Shown piece after piece: positions 33,102-40,755 of a stretch of DNA of 64,000 nt (positions are counted from its first letter, which is position 1; each line of letters begins with the position of its first letter). The notes beneath the pieces are model-generated. The model was not told where the DNA came from. It saw nothing but the letters and a program-made list of their open reading frames with translations, and searched no databases. The stretch is from NCBI GenBank assembly GCA_963751835.1, contig CAVVWD010000017.1, positions 1 to 64,000 on the forward strand. The letters are read 5' to 3'. The position numbers were made by a program, and so were the translations under genes. The stretch is from JACVRW01 sp963751835 (GTDB lineage Bacteria; Actinomycetota; Thermoleophilia; Solirubrobacterales; Thermoleophilaceae).

Positions 33102-34423
33102 GGCGCGGCAAGCAGCTCGTCGATCGAAACGCCGCGCTGCTGCTCGCCGAGGAATGACTCGTTCGAGGTGTTCTCGAGCAGCCGGCGGACCAGGTAGGCC
33201 ATGCCCGCGACCATGTCCCCAACCGGGCAGTAGATCCGAACCCGCATGCCGAGCGCCGCGAGCGCCGCGGCGAGATCGTCGCCGAGGCCGCGCAGCACCT
33301 GCAGCTCGAGATCGCCGTCCTGCCGGCCGAGCTCGCGGTTCACGGCGATCGCGTGTGCCACCGAGCGCAGGTTGTGCGAGGCGATCGCCGGCCGCACGTG
33401 CGGCCAGGCGTCGAGCAGCGTGCGCGCGAGCACCTCGAAGTTGCGGTCGGAGTCGCGCTTCTCCTCGAACACGGGCGGGGTCCAGCCGTGCTGGCGAGCA
33501 TCCACCACCTCGTGATCCCAGTACGCGCCCTTCACGAGCCGCACCACCGGCGGAGTGGCGCGCTTCGTCGTGCGGGCCCACTCGATCACCTGCTCGAGCT
33601 GGGCCGGCGACTCACGCAGGTAGGCCTGCATGACGACCCCGGCCGAGGGCCCGTCGCGCAGCTCGGGCTCGTCGAGCAGCTCGAACACGAGCCCCATCGT
33701 GGCCTCGAGCGTGTCGACGGACTCCATGTCGATGTGCAGGTGTGCACCGAGCTCCCGCGCCCGCACCAGGAGCGGCCGCATGCGGCGAGCCGCGTCCTCG
33801 CGCCCGACATCGGGCGCCTCGGGCCGCAACAGCGGGCTGAGCGCCGACACCTTCACGGAGAGATTCACGCGCGGGAGCGGCCCCAGCGAGTCGCTCTCGA
33901 GAACCGGCCGCGCGGGCCAGGCGGGCGCCGCCGCGGCGAGCGTCTCGAGCGCGTCCATGCAGCGCTCGGCATAGCGGTCGGCCTCGGCGGCCGTGACCGT
34001 CGCCTCGCCGAGCAGGTCGAGCGACACACCCGCGCCGTGCTCCCACAGGTGGCTGATCGGCTTGATCGCCTCGCGCGGGCTCTCCCCCACGATGAAGCGG
34101 TGCGCCATGTGGCGCACCCCGGCCGCGGCGGCCGCCCCGAGCGCCGCGCGGCCCGCTCGCGTGCCGGACATCCGCATCGCCACCTCGATCGGGGGCGGGC
34201 GCTCGTCCACCTCCTCGAGGTAGGCGGCCAGATGCCGGGCGAGATCGTCGAGCGAGCGGCAGGCCGGCGTCACGTCCACGAACCGGAACAGCGCGGCCCT
34301 CAGCTCCTGGTCCTGCGAGGCCAGCTCCATCGCCTTCTGGTCGAGCGCCCGCAGCGGGTTGCGCGTCCGGGCGGGAAATGCCGCCTGGATCGAGCGGCCC
34401 ACGCTCTGGAGCTCAGCGTCCAC
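33098..34423 (-). CDS. Proline dehydrogenase (FAD-dependent)
   Basis: This TIM-barrel flavoprotein oxidises proline to P5C. From GTG 34423 it has 441 residues, longer than monofunctional PutB-type enzymes (~310) because of an N-terminal helical region. Catalytic-barrel motifs are VNLSVKVSALSPLLRPEAPD, HIDMESVDTLEATMGLVFEL, VRLVKGAYWDHEVVDARQHG and AIASHNLRSVAHAIAVNREL. GTG 34423 is chosen because a TACGTT hexamer lies 7 nt upstream; longer frames lack support and would run into the divergent PhoD-like gene. Confidence 0.88.
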   Translation of the reverse strand: MDAELQSVGRSIQAAFPARTRNPLRALDQKAMELASQDQELRAALFRFVDVTPACRSLDDLARHLAAYLEEVDERPPPIEVAMRMSGTRAGRAALGAAAAAGVRHMAHRFIVGESPREAIKPISHLWEHGAGVSLDLLGEATVTAAEADRYAERCMDALETLAAAAPAWPARPVLESDSLGPLPRVNLSVKVSALSPLLRPEAPDVGREDAARRMRPLLVRARELGAHLHIDMESVDTLEATMGLVFELLDEPELRDGPSAGVVMQAYLRESPAQLEQVIEWARTTKRATPPVVRLVKGAYWDHEVVDARQHGWTPPVFEEKRDSDRNFEVLARTLLDAWPHVRPAIASHNLRSVAHAIAVNRELGRQDGDLELQVLRGLGDDLAAALAALGMRVRIYCPVGDMVAGMAYLVRRLLENTSNESFLGEQQRGVSIDELLAAP

Positions 34424-34430
34424 GGCGAGA

Positions 34431-34436
34431 AACGTA
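34431..34436 (-). promoter_or_regulatory. -10 box (TACGTT) of the proline operon
   Basis: On the minus strand TACGTT ends 7 nt before GTG 34423, consistent with a leaderless transcript and fixing the proline dehydrogenase start. Confidence 0.5.
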
Positions 34437-34465
34437 CCGCGGGTGTCGAGCGTTCCGGCCCGGGG

Positions 34466-34471
34466 TAGGGT
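34466..34471 (+). promoter_or_regulatory. -10 box (TAGGGT) of the PhoD-like gene
   Basis: TAGGGT ends 6 nt before ATG 34478. The divergent proline-operon -10 box lies 30 nt to the left. Confidence 0.5.
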
Positions 34472-34477
34472 CTCGGG

Positions 34478-36125
34478 ATGCCGACCCTGATCCTCGGTCC
34501 CCTCCTGCGCCACGTCGGCCATGACGAGGCGCTCTTCTGGGTCGAGACCGACGCCGCCCTGCGAGGTCGAGATCCTCGGGACGAGCGAGCGCACCTTCCG
34601 CGTGTGCGGCCACCACTACGCGCTCGTCTGCGCCGGCGGCCTCGAGCGCGGCAGCTGGCACGAGTACGAGGTCCGGCTGGACGGCGAGCTCGTCTGGCCA
34701 CAGGACGGGAGCGAGTACCCGCGCAGCGCCTTCAAGACCTACCCCAAGGGCCGGCCGCTGCAGATCCTCTTCGGCTCCTGCCGGGTGGCCGCGCCCCATA
34801 CGCCTCCCTTCTCGCTGTGCAAGGACGAGGACCCGCGCGGCCGGGAGATCGACGCGCTCCACACGCTCGCGGGCCAGATGCGTGAGGAGTCGCGCGAGCA
34901 CTGGCCGGATGCCCTCCTCATGCTCGGCGACCAGGTCTACGCAGACGAGGTGTCGCCCGCCACGCTCGCCTTCATCGAGTCCCGCCGCGACGTCGAGGAA
35001 CCGCCCGGCAAACGCGTGCTCGACTTCGAGGAGTACACGCAGCTCTACCGGGAGAGCTGGTCCGAACCGACGATTCGCTGGCTGCTGTCGACGGTGCCGT
35101 CGTCGATGATCTTCGACGACCACGACGTCCACGACGACTGGAACATCTCGGAGAAGTGGCTCGCCGAGATGCAGGCGACCGACTGGTGGGCGGAGCACTG
35201 CGTCGGTGCGCTGACTTCGTACTGGGTCTACCAGCACCTCGGCAACCTCACGCCGCAGCTCGTGCGCGAGGACCCCATTCTCGCCGAGCTCAGGGAGGCG
35301 GACGATGGCGAGGCCGTGCTGCGCGAGTTCGTGAGCGGAGCCGACCGTGAGCGCTCCGGCAGCCGCTGGAGCTACTGCCGCGACATCGGCGGCACGCGCC
35401 TGATCGTGATCGACTCGCGCGCTGGGCGCGTGCTCGACGAGGGCAGGCGCGACATAGTCGACGACGCCGAGTGGGACTGGATCGTCGAGCACGCCACCGG
35501 CGGCTTCGACCATCTGCTGCTCGCCACGTCGCTGCCCTACCTGCTCGGCCCCGGGATGCAGCACGCCGAGGCGTGGAGCGAGGCCGTGGCCGGCGGAGCG
35601 TGGGGAGAGCGCATGACCGGGTTCGGGGAGTGGGTGCGCCAGACGATGGACCTCGAGCACTGGGGCGCGTTCCAGCGCTCGTTCCACAAGATGGTCGAGC
35701 TGCAGCGCTCCGTGGGGGCCGGCGAGCGGGGGCGCGCGCCTGCCTCGATAGTCACGCTCTCGGGCGACGTGCACCACGCCTACCTGTTCGAGATCGCCTA
35801 CCCGGGCGGCGCGGGCGTGGAGAGCAGCGTCTGGCAGGCGGTCTGCTCGCCCTACCGCAACCCGCTCGACGGCAGGGAGCGCGGGATCATCAAGCTGGGT
35901 ATGTCGCGCCCGTTCGAGAAGGTCTGGGGGGCGCTCGCGCGGCGCGCGGGCGTGGGCGATCCCGGCATCCGCTGGCGCCTCACCGGCGGTGGTCCCTGGT
36001 TCGACAACCAGGTCGCCACGCTCGTGATCGACGACCGCCGGATGGACATGCATCTCGACAAGGCCGTGCCGGTCGACGAGGACGACGCCCGCCTCGAGCG
36101 GGTGCTCGACGTACGCCTCGCCTGA
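34478..36125 (+). pseudogene. PhoD-like alkaline phosphatase / phosphodiesterase, frame-disrupted near the N-terminus
   Basis: The start MPTLILGPLLRHVGHDEALF-WVETDA and the continuation CEVEILGTSERTFRVCGHHY are in different frames; one extra C at about 34559 separates them. Joined length is about 548 residues. The large part is a PhoD-like metallophosphatase: RPLQILFGSCR, ALLMLGDQVYADE, SSMIFDDHDVHDDWN, LIVIDSRAGR, HLLLATSLPYLL and IVTLSGDVHHAYLFE hold the metal-binding Asp, Asn and His residues. No signal peptide is visible. Because the rest is intact, a single sequencing error is a plausible cause. Confidence 0.8.
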
Positions 36126-36152
36126 GCCCGCGGATGTCGCCGGGGCCGGCGC

Positions 36153-36158
36153 TATCGT
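36153..36158 (+). promoter_or_regulatory. -10 box (TATCGT) of the tandem thyX gene
   Basis: TATCGT ends 10 nt before ATG 36169. An in-frame GTG at 36157 overlaps the hexamer and is therefore unlikely to be the start. Confidence 0.4.
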
Positions 36159-36168
36159 GGCCCGGCCC

Positions 36169-37758
36169 ATGGACTATCCGGTCGAGACCTTCAACGACGA
36201 GGAGCGCGCCCTCCTCGCCCCCCACTTCACGAACCTCGACCGGCCCGTGTTCGCGCTCGTCAACCTGCCGGAGACCGTCAAGGGGGCGATGTTCGCCCGC
36301 TATTCGCGCTACCAGGGGACGCTGCGCCGGATGTACCTCGACGAGTTCGCCCGCGAGACGGGGCCGGCGCCGGCGTTCGACGGCTCCGAAGGCGAGCGTG
36401 CCCGGGGGCTGTACGAGCGCATCTTCCTCGGCTACGGCGACGATTCGGTGGCACAGCTCGGCGGCGCCCATGTCGCCTGCGAGTGGGTGTCGAACGTGAT
36501 GACGAAGCTGCTGCAGCGCGGGCGGCTTGCGGCGTACCTGGAGCAATCCACGCGCTACATGCCCTACGACACCCCCATGGGCGAGGGCCTCGGCTACCGC
36601 TACTGGCGCTGCGCCGAGCTGGGTCCCGAGTACGAGCGGGCGATGGACTCGTTGTTCGACGGCTACTCCGCGGCGCTGCCCAAGGTGATGGCGTGGGCGG
36701 AGGAGCGCTTCCCGCGCGCCCCTGGCCAGCCCGAGAAGGCGCACCGCGGCTCGATCAAGGCCAAGGCGCTCGACCTGCTGCGCGGCCTGCTGCCAGCCGC
36801 GTCGCTGTCACACGTGGGCATCTTCGCCACCGGTCAGGCGTATGAGCAGCTGCTGCTGCGGCTGTTCGCATCGCCGCTCCCCGAGGCGCGCGACTACGCC
36901 GGCATGATCCTCGCCGAGCTGAAGACGGTGATGCCGAGCTTCGTCGCGCGGGTGGAGCGGCCCGACCGCGGCGGCGAATGGATCGGCTACCTCGAGGAGC
37001 GCGGGCGGAGCGCCGAGCGCTGGGCGGCGCGGCTCGGGCTCGACCGCACGCGCGGGCTCGAGGACAGTGGGCCGGCGGTGCGGCTGCTGTCGGTCCAGGG
37101 CAGCGAGGAGGAGCTGCTCGCGGCGCTGCTGTTCGAGGCCGCGTCCTGCCCCGAGGACGAGACGCGCGCCGCGCTGCGCAACCTCCCGCCCGACGAGCGG
37201 GCGGCAATGCTCGCCGAGCTCGTCGGCGAGCGACGCAACCGGCGTCACCGGCCGGGCCGCGGCTTCGAAGCGCTCCGCTATCGCTTCGAGGTCGTTTCGG
37301 ACTACGGCGCCTTTCGCGACCTCCAGCGCCACCGCCTGCTCACGATCCAGTGGCAGACGCTCGGGCCGGAGCTGGGCGCCGGCGTGCCCGACGAGCTCGA
37401 GCAGGCGGGCGTGGGCGACGTGTACCGGGCGGGCATCGAGCGCTCCCGCGCGGAGCACGAGCGGATCGTCGGGCTCGGCCGCCCGGAGCTCGCCCCCTAC
37501 GCGCTCTGCCTCGGCTTCCGGATCAGATACATCCTCGACATGAACGCGCGTGAGGCGATGCACCTGATCGAGTTGCGCTCGGGGCGCGAAGGCCACCCGG
37601 CCTACCGCGCCGTGGCGCATGCCCTGCACGCCGAGATCGCGCGTGTGCATCCCTCTGTGGCGGCGGCGATGACGTTCGTCGACCGGGACACGGAGCCGCG
37701 TCTCGAGCGGATCCTGTCGGAGATCCGCGCACACGCGAAGCAGGCGGCGCGAAGCTAG
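36169..37758 (+). CDS. Tandem-domain FAD-dependent thymidylate synthase (ThyX-like)
   Basis: ThyX uses FAD, NADPH and methylenetetrahydrofolate to methylate dUMP. This 529-residue protein is about twice the normal length and holds two ThyX-like halves. The first has VMTKLLQRGRLAAYLEQSTR-YMPYD, matching the QSTRY end of the RHR-x7-S-x-RY signature but with RGR in place of RHR. The second has AFRDLQRHRLLTIQWQTLGP, which keeps RHR but has lost the STRY end. Whether the halves combine to one active site, or the protein has another role, cannot be told here. It is the only thymidylate synthase in the window. A repeat copy follows 12 nt after the stop. Confidence 0.82.
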   Translation: MDYPVETFNDEERALLAPHFTNLDRPVFALVNLPETVKGAMFARYSRYQGTLRRMYLDEFARETGPAPAFDGSEGERARGLYERIFLGYGDDSVAQLGGAHVACEWVSNVMTKLLQRGRLAAYLEQSTRYMPYDTPMGEGLGYRYWRCAELGPEYERAMDSLFDGYSAALPKVMAWAEERFPRAPGQPEKAHRGSIKAKALDLLRGLLPAASLSHVGIFATGQAYEQLLLRLFASPLPEARDYAGMILAELKTVMPSFVARVERPDRGGEWIGYLEERGRSAERWAARLGLDRTRGLEDSGPAVRLLSVQGSEEELLAALLFEAASCPEDETRAALRNLPPDERAAMLAELVGERRNRRHRPGRGFEALRYRFEVVSDYGAFRDLQRHRLLTIQWQTLGPELGAGVPDELEQAGVGDVYRAGIERSRAEHERIVGLGRPELAPYALCLGFRIRYILDMNAREAMHLIELRSGREGHPAYRAVAHALHAEIARVHPSVAAAMTFVDRDTEPRLERILSEIRAHAKQAARS

Positions 37759-37770
37759 CGAGGGGCCCGC

Positions 37771-38080
37771 CGGGCCGCTCTCGCGTATGGGCTGGGGAGG
37801 AGGTGTTGCTCGTCGGCCGCGGCTGGCCGGACGTGATCGAAGATCGTTCGGTGCTGTGCTCGGGAAGCGCGAGCTTTCCTGACTTTGACGGCCAGGAGCG
37901 GGCAAAGTCGGGACCGTGACGTCGGGTCCAGCGTTAGGGCCGCCCCGGTGCCGATGCAGATTCGGCAGCGTCCCGGATCGGTCGAAGATTGTTCGCCGAG
38001 AGAGTCACACCGCCCGCTGTCCCACACCTGTTCCCCAGCCCTAGCCCGGCCGGCGGAGACCGACCCCGGGTGAAGTCCCC
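37771..38080 (+). repeat. Dispersed ~300-bp non-coding element, copy C
   Basis: It begins 12 nt after the tandem thyX stop in the same direction. Terminal inverted repeats are GGGCCGCTCTC (37772-37782) and GAGACCGACCC (38056-38066), 295 bp end to end. Box 1 is CGAAGATCGTTCG (37838-37850) and box 2 CGAAGATTGTTCG (37983-37995). The central 7-bp stem GACTTTG/CAAAGTC (37881-37887 with 37903-37909) has a 15-nt loop nearly identical to copy B. The match with B continues past the inverted repeat (TGAAGTCCC). 38081-38154 holds only a small hairpin and the leader of the RTX-like gene. Confidence 0.85.
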
Positions 38081-38154
38081 ACCGTGACAGGGGGCCAGCC
38101 GTAGCGAGCGCAACTTTCCCTCCCCGGAAAGGTTGGAGGGGCACCCACCACCAC

Positions 38155-38161
38155 AAGGAGG
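38155..38161 (+). promoter_or_regulatory. Strong Shine-Dalgarno site fixing a TTG start
   Basis: AAGGAGG is the best ribosome-binding site in the window. It lies 7 nt before TTG 38169; the nearer ATG at 38162 leads to a stop after six codons. A hairpin (about 38110-38134, CAACTTTCC pairing with GGAAAGGTTG with one bulge) precedes it in the leader. Confidence 0.7.
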
Positions 38162-38168
38162 ATGCCCC

Positions 38169-39155
38169 TTGAGCCAGCGTAGCAACAGGCTCTTGATCGC
38201 CATCTCGGGAGCGGCGGCGATCTCACTTCTGCTTGCGGCGGCCGCGATGGCCGCTCGGATCGTCGGGGACGACGGTCCGAACACCCTGACCGGGACCGCC
38301 GTTCAGGATCTCATCCTGTCCAAGGGCGGCGACGACACCGTCAACGCGCTCGGAGGCAGCGACCTCGTGCGCGCCGGCGCCGGCAACGATGCCGTCGACG
38401 GCGGAGCAGGACGCGACCTCGTCCGCGGCGGCGTCGGCGACGACTCGATCCAGGGCGGGGGCGGGTTCCCCGGACGGCGGGGCGACCTGCTGCACGGGAA
38501 CCCCGGTAACGACACCGTCGTGGGCGGCCCGGGCTTCGATGTGATCACCGGCAACGCCGGAGCCGACAACCTGAACGGCGGGCCCGGCTGCGACCGTGTC
38601 TTTGCCGGGCCGGACGACGACACGATCGACGGCGGTGCCGGGTTCTCGTTCCGCACGCCTGGCGCAAGCGCCCGGCTCGGCCGGGCGCGCAGCGATTTCT
38701 TCCGCTGTGAGCGGCTGCACGGAGGTCTCGGGAACGACGTCTCGAACGGCGGAGCCGGCCGTGACTTCATGTCCGGCGGCCAGGGCGACGACGTCCAGAA
38801 CGGCGGCGGGGGCGCGGACAAGATCTTTGCCAACCCCGGCCGTGACAAGTCGGACGGCGGCGACGGTCGCGACGTGCTGTGGGCTGTGGCCCGCGTGGAC
38901 GTGACCGCCATCGGTGACGCCGAGGGCGACGAGCTGACCGGAGGCGCGGGACGCGATCGCATCCATGTGCGCGACGGCGAGGTCGACCTCGTCCACTGCG
39001 GCGAGGGCCGCGACCTCGTGATCAGCGACCAGTTCGACCAGGTCGACGCCGACTGCGAGGTGCGGCGCCAGAGCGACATCACATCGATGGAGCAGGTCGA
39101 CGACACAGAGGAGAACAGGACGGAGAACCCGTCCGAGGACAACGACGAAGGCTGA
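38169..39155 (+). CDS. Secreted RTX-like (haemolysin-type calcium-binding repeat) protein
   Basis: The 328-residue protein has a signal peptide (LLIAISGAAAISLLLAAAAM) followed by many RTX-type nonapeptides of the GGxGxDxxx kind, such as GGSDLVRAGAGNDAVDGGAG, GGVGDDSIQGGG, GGLGNDVSNGGAGRDFMSGG and GGAGRDRIHVRDGEVDLVHC. Such repeats bind Ca2+ as a beta-roll outside the cell. Cysteines in PGCDRV, FRCERL, LVHCGEG and DADCEV could form disulfides. It ends in an acidic tail. No type I secretion genes are close and an N-terminal signal is present, so Sec export and a structural or surface role are more likely than a toxin. Confidence 0.85.
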   Translation: MSQRSNRLLIAISGAAAISLLLAAAAMAARIVGDDGPNTLTGTAVQDLILSKGGDDTVNALGGSDLVRAGAGNDAVDGGAGRDLVRGGVGDDSIQGGGGFPGRRGDLLHGNPGNDTVVGGPGFDVITGNAGADNLNGGPGCDRVFAGPDDDTIDGGAGFSFRTPGASARLGRARSDFFRCERLHGGLGNDVSNGGAGRDFMSGGQGDDVQNGGGGADKIFANPGRDKSDGGDGRDVLWAVARVDVTAIGDAEGDELTGGAGRDRIHVRDGEVDLVHCGEGRDLVISDQFDQVDADCEVRRQSDITSMEQVDDTEENRTENPSEDNDEG

Positions 39156-39192
39156 GTCCCCGTACGGCGGGCAGGCACGTTCCCCAGCGGGG

Positions 39193-39208
39193 CCCGGGCG
39201 ACCGGGCT
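39193..39208 (+). terminator. Hairpin after the RTX-like gene
   Basis: GCCCGG-GCGA-CCGGGC, a 6-bp GC stem ~37 nt after the stop and just upstream of the rpe promoter. Confidence 0.4.
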
Positions 39209-39220
39209 CCGCGCTCTTGT

Positions 39221-39226
39221 AGGGTC
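39221..39226 (+). promoter_or_regulatory. -10 box (TAGGGT) of rpe
   Basis: TAGGGT lies about 6 nt before the GTG at 39233, again the spacing expected for a leaderless mRNA. Confidence 0.45.
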
Positions 39227-39232
39227 GCGGCC

Positions 39233-39913
39233 GTGCCGCACGACCTCATGCAGGACGTCCGCGTGGCCCCCTCGATCCTGTCCGCCGACTTCGCGCGCCT
39301 GGGCGAGCAGGTCGAGCAGGTGATGGATGCGGGCGCGCGCGTCATCCACGTGGACGTTATGGACGGCCATTTCGTGCCGCCGATCACGATCGGCGACCTG
39401 ATCGTCGGGGCGTTGCGCGACCTCGTACACGATCGCGGCGGGGTGCTGGAGGTGCACCTGATGGTCGAGCGACCCGAGCATCGGGTACGGGAGTTCGCCG
39501 ACGCGGGCGCGGACACACTTATCGTGCACTGGGAGGCAACGCCGCACGTCCACTATGCCCTAAAGGCGGTGCGCGACGCCGGACTCCACTCGGCCCTCGC
39601 CATCAACCCGGCGACACCCCCGGAGGCCGTGACCGCGCTCAGCGGCATGTTCGATCACGTGCTGTGCATGACAGTCAACCCGGGTTGGGGCGGGCAGCCG
39701 TACATCGAGAGCTCGACCGCCAAGGTTGCAAGGCTGCGCGAGCTGATCGGCCCGGGCGTGCCGATCGAGGTGGACGGCGGGATCGATGCGGCCACGGCGC
39801 GCCAGTGCGCGGCCGCGGGCGCCACGCTGTTCGTGGCCGGCTCGTCGATTTTCGGCGCTGCCGACCCGGGCGCCGCGTACGCCGAAATAGCGGCGGCGGC
39901 CGGAGCGATGTAG
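39233..39913 (+). CDS. rpe: Ribulose-phosphate 3-epimerase
   Basis: Rpe interconverts ribulose-5-phosphate and xylulose-5-phosphate in the pentose phosphate pathway. The 226-residue TIM barrel has VAPSILSADFARLGEQVEQV, HVDVMDGHFVPPITIG with metal His/Asp residues, LEVHLMVERPEHRV, CMTVNPGWGGQPYIESSTAK and IEVDGGIDAATARQCAAAGA followed by FVAGSSIFGA. Length and all motifs are normal. It is monocistronic and convergent with the GlsB-like gene, 4 nt away. RpiB is encoded 12 kb further on. Confidence 0.95.
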   Translation: MPHDLMQDVRVAPSILSADFARLGEQVEQVMDAGARVIHVDVMDGHFVPPITIGDLIVGALRDLVHDRGGVLEVHLMVERPEHRVREFADAGADTLIVHWEATPHVHYALKAVRDAGLHSALAINPATPPEAVTALSGMFDHVLCMTVNPGWGGQPYIESSTAKVARLRELIGPGVPIEVDGGIDAATARQCAAAGATLFVAGSSIFGAADPGAAYAEIAAAAGAM

Positions 39914-39917
39914 CGCT

Positions 39918-40226
39918 TTACGCCGCGGGACGCGGCGTCTGCTTCTCGGCGCCTCCTCCCATCCTTCGTATCACGAAGGTCGCGATCAAGAGCACGATGA
40001 TGACGCCGATGATGGCGCTGACGATTCCGCCCCAGTCGAACGCATCGTCGTCACCGATCCCGAGCCCGAGCGTGAAGATCACGTAGCCCAGGGCTGCACC
40101 CACGAGACCCAGCACGATCGAGACAAGCCACGACTTGGGCCCGGACATCTCGCTGAACGCGTCGTTTGGGATGAGCGCACGACCAATGAAGCCGGCGACC
40201 AACCCGAGGAGCAACGCACCGATCAT
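39918..40226 (-). CDS. GlsB/YeaQ/YmgE family (transglycosylase-associated) membrane protein
   Basis: The 102-residue protein has three hydrophobic segments (IGALLLGLVAGFIGRALIP; SWLVSIVLGLVGAALGYVIF; IVSAIIGVIIVLLIATFVIR) with the family's glycine pattern. Members are small stress-linked inner-membrane proteins of unknown mechanism. ATG 40226 has GGGAGGTGA just upstream, a real Shine-Dalgarno site. It follows the secreted-protein gene after 3 nt, so they form a two-gene operon. Confidence 0.85.
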   Translation of the reverse strand: MIGALLLGLVAGFIGRALIPNDAFSEMSGPKSWLVSIVLGLVGAALGYVIFTLGLGIGDDDAFDWGGIVSAIIGVIIVLLIATFVIRRMGGGAEKQTPRPAA

Positions 40227-40229
40227 CCG

Positions 40230-40718
40230 TCACCTCCCATCTGGTAGGGGGACAGCACCCAAATTGTGCTCCTCTGCCGCCCGGAGGGCAATGCGTGGGC
40301 GGCTTATAACAACCGGCCCTCGAGCGGCGGGTCCGTGCCCGTTCAGGCGGCAGCGCGCGATCCGGTCGAGAAGCTCCGTGCTCACCGCCACATGCGCATG
40401 CGGGTCGAGCGTTCCCTGGTCGGTGTCGGTGAACGGCCAGCTCTCCGGCTTGCTCGAGACGACCTCGCCGCCGTCGTCCACGCACTCGACGATCACCGTG
40501 GCGGCGCCGCCGGCGGTGGACGGCTCGTTGAGCGAGCGGTCCTCGAGGTAGACGATGATCTCCGGCACGGCACCCGGCGTGCGCTCCACCCGCAGGGCGG
40601 CGGGCTGCTCCGAGTCGCCGTCGCCTCCGCTTCCAGCGACCGCGACGATCACGAGCGGAATGGACAGCGCCAGCAGCGCTGCCAGCGCCACGAGGCGCGT
40701 TCGCGACGCTCCCTCCAT
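40230..40718 (-). CDS. Membrane-anchored extracytoplasmic protein of unknown function
   Basis: The 162-residue protein starts with a signal anchor (TRLVALAALLALSIPLVIVA) followed by an acidic linker GSGGDGDSEQ and a ~110-residue soluble domain (VPEIIVYLEDRSLNEPSTAG; ATVIVECVDDGGEVVSSKPE; LLDRIARCRLNGHGPAARGP). Two cysteines could form a disulfide. No family recognised. It has its own -10 box and is followed by the GlsB-like gene. Confidence 0.65.
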   Translation of the reverse strand: MEGASRTRLVALAALLALSIPLVIVAVAGSGGDGDSEQPAALRVERTPGAVPEIIVYLEDRSLNEPSTAGGAATVIVECVDDGGEVVSSKPESWPFTDTDQGTLDPHAHVAVSTELLDRIARCRLNGHGPAARGPVVISRPRIALRAAEEHNLGAVPLPDGR

Positions 40719-40727
40719 CGGACGCCG

Positions 40728-40733
40728 ATGCTA
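40728..40733 (-). promoter_or_regulatory. -10 box (TAGCAT) of the 40718 gene
   Basis: On the minus strand TAGCAT ends 9 nt before ATG 40718. The trpB-like gene's box lies on the other strand 10 nt away. Confidence 0.4.
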
Positions 40734-40743
40734 CCGGCGGAGT

Positions 40744-40749
40744 TAGGAT
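40744..40749 (+). promoter_or_regulatory. -10 box (TAGGAT) of the TrpB2-type gene
   Basis: TAGGAT ends 6 nt before GTG 40756, predicting a leaderless transcript. Confidence 0.5.
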
Positions 40750-40755
40750 CGGCGC

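Noticed and set aside
37885..38073. 62-codon frame in repeat copy C resembling part of the frame in copy B
   Set aside because: Similarity is at DNA level; frames differ in start, phase and end between copies.
38169..39155. RTX toxin with type I secretion
   Set aside because: It has an N-terminal signal peptide, no toxin domain and no ABC/HlyD/TolC genes nearby.
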